DNA of 64,000 bases. Origin: Nectonema munidae. Lineage: Eukaryota > Nematomorpha > Nectonematoida > Nectonematidae. This document shows positions 60,801 through 64,000 of this stretch, one piece after another; position 1 is the stretch's first letter, and every line of letters starts with the position of its first letter. The notes under the pieces are model-generated. The model did no database searches. It was not told the origin of the DNA and saw only the letters and a program-made list of their open reading frames with translations. The translations under genes were made by a program, and so were the position numbers. The stretch spans positions 62,001-126,000 of the forward strand of contig JAUIRK010000927.1 of assembly GCA_030549495.1 (NCBI GenBank). Direction: 5' to 3'.

Positions 60801-63467
60801 TTTTTTTATTTTTATAAAAAATGTACCATTATATTTTCTTGTTTTCATTTGCTTAATAAATAAATTATTTCTTCTATCTAGCTTCTCTAGTGTTTAAAAT
60901 GTAATATGGTTTTTTTTCAAATTAATAATTCACAAAACTCATAAACTTATGAAGAGAATGCATCTATATTTTTCTTAAAGGTATAATTCTCTACAAAACT
61001 CTCTTTTGATATTTTAAACACGAAAAATGAGAGGGTGTCTTGTATGAACGATGCAATTGATATATATTTTTTTTTTAACAAATTTGTTTTTAGGCAAACA
61101 AAAAAAGTCTTCCTTTAGGAAGATCCTATTTTTCAGAAGGAAACTTAACAATCACAAACTTGAATAAGAGAGATCATGGAGAGTACACGTGCATCGCTTT
61201 TAACATCATAGCAAAGATCACGACCAAAACAATGCTCTATGTCCTAAGTATCATCTTCTTTTTTTTTAAATTTAAAATAAAATACGCAATACAACTGGCA
61301 TACTACTGATGTTTAATATTTTTGCATAGGCTATTTTTAGTTCTATTTATACTTTTTTCAATTTGAAACGATCTTTTTCGATTCTGTTTTGTCTTTTATC
61401 AATTCTAAATTTTATTTTTTTTTCGTTTTTTTCAATTCTATTCTCTCTTTAAAAAATACAAAATAGAATTGAAAAAAGACGAAATAGAACTAAAAATGAT
61501 ATATATGCTACGAAGTCTTCGAAAGCAATAAAGTTTGGCAGTAATAAGATTGTGGGGCTTTTAGGGGTTTGTGTGAGGACTCCTATCTAAAATATTCAGA
61601 GTTCATATATCCTCTTTAATCTAAAATCACTTCACTATTTTTCAAATCAGTGTTAGTTTTTAAGTAATTTGATTGTATACGTTTTCTCGATTAACTTGTA
61701 ATGTAAACCCATAAAACTAAGTTCGCAAAATCGCGCAATGATCTTCTCATTATCAATGCAATTAAAATATTGTAATTGTTTTAATTAAAGGTGTTCCAAC
61801 AAAAATTTAAAATATTTCAAAAATTTTAGCACAGATTTTTGAAAATATTTAATTGCATTTAATTAATTCCTTGATCAACATCTGGATGTTGATGACAATG
61901 AGCTTGGCATTTGCCAAACATTAGATGACAGGAGAAGAGTTAGTTCCATTACGGAGAAAAAGAAAATGAAGAAGACTTCTATGGGTTGAAATGAAAACGA
62001 AGAAGTCCAAGAAAGTAGGAGATCATTAAAACTTTAGATTCCGAATATAAATAAAGGTTGCTATACACTGTTTGATCCAAAAGCGGTGAAATTTCCAATA
62101 GACAAACAGTTAGATTGTCACATTTCGTTATAGTATAAATTAATCAGGGAAGAAAAGCTAAATAGGAGTCATATATTTAGATATAGGACGGGAGAGTTGG
62201 GATGAAGCGATACTATACGCACGCATACCCCAAGATGTCTTATCTTTTTATTTAACTGATTGCAGAGACATCACCACAATCCCCTCAACTGATAAAAGCT
62301 AGTCCATATGTTTTTGCCGTCCTTCTTCAATGCAAACTTGGATTCAATGGAGGAAAGAAACAAAGTTTAATCTTATTGTAAGTGACCTTTAGCGCCATCA
62401 ATATTTCTACCACATCATCATCATCATCTAAAATGTACCTTAAATTTATTTTCAGTTACCAGAAGCTGGATTCGAATGCATCCTCCTTGCAGCAACTACA
62501 GCTGCCTTCTTCTAGCAATTACATCACGCATTACATTCTCGCGAATCTACAACCCTCAACAAAATACCTTCTCTACCTTAAATCTTTCAATGAGTACGGC
62601 TGGAGTAACAGTTCCAACGTGGTTACAGTACTCACCAAAGGTATATCCAATTTCTTGTTCACTCACTCAATCAATCATGATTGCTTTTGGAAGAAGAGTA
62701 AACGCTGTTTATACCGTTCCAGAGGTGTCCTGCCTACAGACCAACCAATCTACAACATCCCTATTCGTTTTAAGTCCAAAAGAGTGGAACCTTCATATAA
62801 ACGGTTATTTTCAATGGGTCCCGTGTTTGACGGTTATAAATAAAAATCAGTATCACGACTGTTAAAAATTTTGACTGAATTTTGGTGAAACCTAACAATA
62901 ACATAATACCATTAATACATTTTATATAATCTTCTGTCTGTTCTACCTTGTTGTAGGGGCTTTCAGATTTCATGATTCTTGAATCTAAAACTTTTGAATA
63001 GAGTTCACCCCTTTTAAGTGAGACTATTTTATTGAAGAAAAATTTATAACTTTGAGGAGAATTTTAAAAAAAAAAAAAGAGAAAAATAATCCATTTTTTA
63101 ATATTATTAATCCAAATTTGATTGATTTACGATATTAAAATCAATTCTTTTACAAAAAAGAAAATTTGCAACTGGGCATCTAGTTTGTAAAGTTGCGAAA
63201 CATTGCTCTAAGCAATTTTGCACCACGCGATTCGACTGTATATTGAAATGGATTCAAGTTTAAGAATGTTGCATTTTGAGAACAGCTGGCAAGAAAAAAT
63301 GAGATTCTTTTACGTGTAACTTTGGAAATTTGATAATAAAAATTGCATCCTTTTTTATTTAGACTGGCAAAAGAAGGTCGAAACTTATCACTCGAGTCGA
63401 ATTGAAAATAATGCAAAGAACGGCAAACAAGCATCTTCTGAAAGTGCTACCAAATCTTTTGCCAATG
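42534..63467 (+). CDS. tutl: Protein turtle homologue (IGSF9 family), eleven exons, 5' and 3' incomplete
   Basis: The exons are 42534-42835, 52117-52183, 52663-52968, 54824-54940, 55262-55432, 56991-57275, 58251-58366, 61094-61247, 62266-62377, 62456-62640 and 63363-63467. They join in one frame of about 640 codons with GT-AG borders. They encode five Ig domains and one FN3 domain in the order of Drosophila Turtle and vertebrate IGSF9/IGSF9B. Tell-tale segments are the second exon NGSWIHLKV (Turtle NGTWFHLDV), Ig4 YPAS...QYLPLSLPGAIQC with NGTLLFYRV, and Ig5 GNLTITNLNKRDHGEYTC. Turtle is a membrane adhesion protein of neurons, known in flies for axon and dendrite patterning and behaviour. Most Ig-bearing exons have phase-1 borders, as is usual for Ig genes. 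The signal peptide, remaining FN3, membrane and cytoplasmic parts are outside or unrecognised. The family call is strong; exact end exons are less sure. Confidence 0.88.
43415..44600 (+). pseudogene. Decayed copy of an unnamed multi-copy arthropod gene family
   Basis: Pieces in shifting frames follow the order of a repetitive protein I know only as uncharacterised in spiders, aphids and other invertebrates. They are CDTCEECLR, GKRKSLSFGISMVWR, ELNDLVRSLSKKSSEILSSE, LLDKYVKVSYFRN, CMWDSQ, FFPPLKAW, MKAGVFDSPQI and finally EQG followed by FHQNLKTLDQ. Many stops and shifts are present. The function of the family is unknown to me, and its copy number suggests it travels with a transposon. The match is by memory of motif order. 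Confidence 0.55.
44856..44993 (+). repeat. MULE left terminal inverted repeat
   Basis: Pairs with 47830-47964 in inverted orientation along most of its length. It contains two tandem copies of a 17-base motif (GGAGAAGCATTGGCGAA then GGAGAAGCGTTGGCG), which I infer could be transposase binding sites. Confidence 0.82.
45596..47681 (-). CDS. MULE transposase with N-terminal FLYWCH zinc finger, 7 exons, intact
   Basis: Exons, read from the start: 47597-47681, 47020-47167, 46582-46971, 46438-46534, 46216-46377, 46003-46163 and 45596-45947. All introns are GT-AG, five of them 47-60 bases long. The first is 429 bases and holds a SINE. The joined frame is exactly 465 codons including the stop, giving 464 residues. 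Residues 1-50 form a FLYWCH finger (IDGYNYFKKRE, C22, C27, H46, H48). The MULE core follows: YIDGTFKKDP (D167), TSDFESA (D229), EFPNAKFTGCYFHFSQ (C250, H253), and RTNNHCEGFHN with likely catalytic E343. The C-terminal ~115 residues are charged and family-like. MULE transposases cut and paste through the terminal inverted repeats. A domesticated gene is possible, but the flanking inverted repeats argue for a still-complete transposon. Confidence 0.86.
47343..47465 (-). mobile_element. SINE copy 3, inside intron 1 of the MULE gene
   Basis: On the minus strand the tail matches SINE copies 1 and 2 (ACTCATAG, then AGCGGTGC, then GCGCCTTATCAATGAAAA, then CCACACC). Its head is a different tRNA-like sequence, with a B-box-like AGTTCAAGCCTTG and an upstream GGCTCGTAAGGCAATGG. 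Confidence 0.6.
47830..47964 (-). repeat. MULE right terminal inverted repeat
   Basis: Inverted partner of 44856-44993, with the same doublet of 17-base motifs and the TTTTTTGATGTTGCCGC block. It lies about 150 bases upstream of the transposase start, so it probably also carries the promoter, as is usual in MULEs. Confidence 0.82.
48715..48860 (-). pseudogene. hAT transposase C-terminal remnant
   Basis: The minus strand reads ERLFRIAGKVLKPDRCQLND followed by ATLETLMFVIRCN, the hAT dimerisation domain signature. No body or ends of an element were recognised near it. Confidence 0.65.
51168..51987. mobile_element. pogo/Tigger-type non-autonomous element (820 bp)
   Basis: Starts CAGTGAAACTTCGATATCTC and ends, inverted, CAGTAAAACCTCGTTATCTC, with TA on both sides (51166-51167, 51988-51989). 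These are Tigger/pogo termini. The motif TATCTCGAA recurs several times inside both ends. No complete transposase frame was seen. Confidence 0.88.
52117..52183 (+). CDS. tutl: tutl exon b: 67-base exon finishing Ig1
   Basis: Acceptor TTTCTCTAG, donor GTAAG. It encodes VFLLNRPEKPKKNGSWIHLKVN plus one base, matching VVFLNR...NGTWFHLDV of Turtle exactly in place. It is far from exon a and easy to miss. Confidence 0.85.
52663..52968 (+). CDS. tutl: tutl exon c: Ig domain 2
   Basis: Acceptor TTTTGCAG, donor ACAG|GTTTTC. Core residues are VKCNAVGTPSPGMSWFF and GEYICVAKNSEGAASKTL. The loop after the tryptophan is unusual: a charged HERDKRRKDGTNERE segment replaces the common short turn. Confidence 0.88.
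54824..54940 (+). CDS. tutl: tutl exon d: Ig domain 3, first half
   Basis: Acceptor TTTCTACAG, donor AAAG|GTATGG. Encodes PITVNYPPKNTSVVEGSIA, RFTCFASG and YIWYKG. Splits Ig3 right after the tryptophan strand. Confidence 0.87.
55262..55432 (+). CDS. tutl: tutl exon e: Ig domain 3, second half
   Basis: Acceptor CTCTTTCAG, donor TT|GTAAGT. Encodes SHKGTLTISPVKRKDNAIFS, CQPSNG and AYLNVF, which continues Ig3 in frame. Confidence 0.87.
56991..57275 (+). CDS. tutl: tutl exon f: Ig domain 4
   Basis: Acceptor TTGAATAG, donor GAGAG|GTAAAA. A single exon with AIQCKIQANP, VVWFKDG, NGTLLFYRV and GRYSCTAYNSLGTSG. This is the most Turtle-like domain in the window. Confidence 0.9.
58251..58366 (+). CDS. 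tutl: tutl exon g: Ig domain 5, first half
   Basis: Acceptor TTCTTTAG, donor AAAG|GTAAAG. Encodes PPFFSLLPKIKYYVDKG, ITIPCQAHGKPKPKITWTK. Ends in phase 0. Confidence 0.87.
58469..58674 (+). repeat. Dispersed repeat, copy 1 (intronic)
   Basis: About 200 bases that recur in the same orientation at 61563-61761. Shared blocks include GGTTTGTGTGAG, AAATATTCAGAGTTCA, AAATCACTTCACTATTTTTC and ATAAAACTAAGTTCG. It has no recognised class. Confidence 0.75.
59165..59665 (+). pseudogene. LINE (non-LTR retrotransposon) 3' fragment
   Basis: The frames read ESKEIDETNKFCYLCDILNS and, downstream, IIDEQRLRWFRRIRGKLR with a Lys/Gly-rich QPKG segment. These match the region after the reverse transcriptase of LINEs (FxYLGxxL and ExRLRWxGHV motifs). 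It is a truncated, mutated relic in a tutl intron. Confidence 0.6.
59936..60166. mobile_element. hAT-type MITE (231 bp) with 8-bp target duplication
   Basis: Direct repeats CCATAAAG at 59928-59935 and 60167-60174 flank it. The right end read backwards begins CAGTGTTTCTTAAGC, a common hAT terminus. The left end, CAGGCTTTATGGACCAGTGG, is a diverged partner. No coding capacity. Confidence 0.78.
61094..61247 (+). CDS. tutl: tutl exon h: Ig domain 5, second half
   Basis: Acceptor TGTTTTTAG, donor CTAA|GTATCA. Encodes SYFSEGNLTITNLNKRDHGE, YTCIAFNIIAKITTKTMLYV, which completes Ig5 in frame. Confidence 0.86.
61330..61497. repeat. Foldback (inverted repeat) element, ~165 bp
   Basis: TTTTTAGTTCTATTTATAC near 61332 pairs with its near reverse complement near 61475-61495. 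A related single arm occurs near 56660-56700 and inverted near 59755-59815, so this is a dispersed family. Confidence 0.5.
61563..61761 (+). repeat. Dispersed repeat, copy 2 (intronic)
   Basis: Same-orientation partner of 58469-58674, clearly diverged by substitutions and small gaps. Confidence 0.75.
62266..62377 (+). CDS. tutl: tutl exon i: FN3 domain, first part
   Basis: Acceptor GATTGCAG, donor TT|GTAAGT. Encodes TSPQSPQLIKASPYVFAVLL and QCKLGFNGGKKQSLIL. The usual tryptophan of the FN3 core is replaced by Cys in QCKLGFNGG (Turtle has QWLPGYSGG). Confidence 0.78.
62456..62640 (+). CDS. tutl: tutl exon j: FN3 domain, second part
   Basis: Acceptor TTTTCAG, donor AAAG|GTATAT. Encodes YQKLDSNASS, THYILANLQPSTKYLLYLKS and FNEYGWSNSSNVVTVLTK, the E-F-G strands of a fibronectin type III fold. 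Confidence 0.85.
63363..63467 (+). CDS. tutl: tutl exon k: linker exon (probable)
   Basis: Acceptor TTTTTATTTAG and donor AATG|GTGAGT, with phases that fit exon j (1-1). It encodes a polar linker, DWQKKVETYHSSRIENNAKN and on to ATKSFANG. There is no domain signature, so the call rests on splice sites and phase only. Confidence 0.5.
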
Positions 63468-64000
63468 GTGAGTCTTTGGATAAAATCTTTTGCATAAAAA
63501 ACGCACCGAAATATATTCTTCATTTGGAAGAGATGAACAAGTATTATGAAAAAGTGGCAATTGATTTATTGTAGTTTTAGCTTCGAAAAATCTTTTACAG
63601 TGAGAACCTTCTGTTTTTAGTTTTAATTAATATTACAAACACATTCTCATTGAACAATAATATCATTCAAAAAACTAAGCATTGATGATTTAACTGGTTA
63701 TTTAGTTTTTGAATGCCTCTCATTAGCTGAGTTAGAAGATCATCTCTAATCAACTCAACCTAATTGATTGCTGTCGGTCTTGAAGTAATTAAAACAGTTT
63801 CTGAAAAGCCCAGCGATAAACCATAACCAATACTTTTCACTGTAAAGATTTGTCCAAGATAATCGCTTATCGAGTATCGGATAAACATATCCTCACTGTG
63901 TAGTACATATGTAACTTGTGAATAATATTTAGAGATGATTAAGGTCAATGTTAAATTCAAAGGTTATAATGATAAAATTTCATAAAAGTTATAAGTGCTC
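63468..64000. other. Intron sequence after the last exon seen
   Basis: No further exon was recognised before the window ends. Confidence 0.4.

Overview
This is a strongly AT-rich animal nuclear window. Its genes are intron-containing, with GT-AG borders. The recognisable proteins are metazoan: Mediator subunit MED14 and the neuronal immunoglobulin-superfamily protein Turtle/IGSF9. The space between genes is full of decayed DNA transposons (piggyBac, hAT, pogo/Tigger, Mutator-like), tRNA-derived SINEs and very long pure microsatellites. The Turtle family and the transposon mix point to an arthropod. A caligid copepod such as a salmon louse would fit, but the sequence does not prove it.

Layout. 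1-7.4 kb: two decayed piggyBac elements, both with the transposase on the minus strand, the second split by a compound (TACA)n(CA)n microsatellite. 7.44-8.72 kb: the last coding exon of MED14 (+) with its poly(A) signal. 9.0-10.0 kb: an orphan piggyBac end and a third piggyBac fragment (+). 10-33.6 kb: mostly non-coding. It holds two SINEs, a 152-bp tandem repeat, a decayed hAT-related transposase broken by a 260-bp hAT MITE with an 8-bp target duplication, two MITE-like elements near 25.5-26 kb, homopolymer C/G tracts and a perfect ~764-bp (ATG)n array. 33.7-35.2 kb: a hAT element with 8-bp target duplications. 35-42.5 kb: no gene seen.

42.5-63.5 kb: eleven exons of a Turtle (tutl/IGSF9) homologue on the + strand. 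They encode five Ig domains, an FN3 domain and a linker. The signal-peptide exon(s) lie upstream and were not found. The 3' part runs off the window.

The first tutl intron seen here (about 9.3 kb) is crowded with mobile elements. One is the main find: a Mutator-like element (44856-47964, antisense to tutl) with ~130-bp terminal inverted repeats. Its seven-exon gene reads without interruption as a 464-residue FLYWCH plus MULE transposase. By reading alone it looks complete. The same intron also holds a decayed copy of an unnamed multi-copy arthropod gene family, a hAT C-terminal remnant and a pogo/Tigger-type MITE. Later tutl introns hold a LINE fragment, a further hAT MITE and a pair of dispersed repeats.
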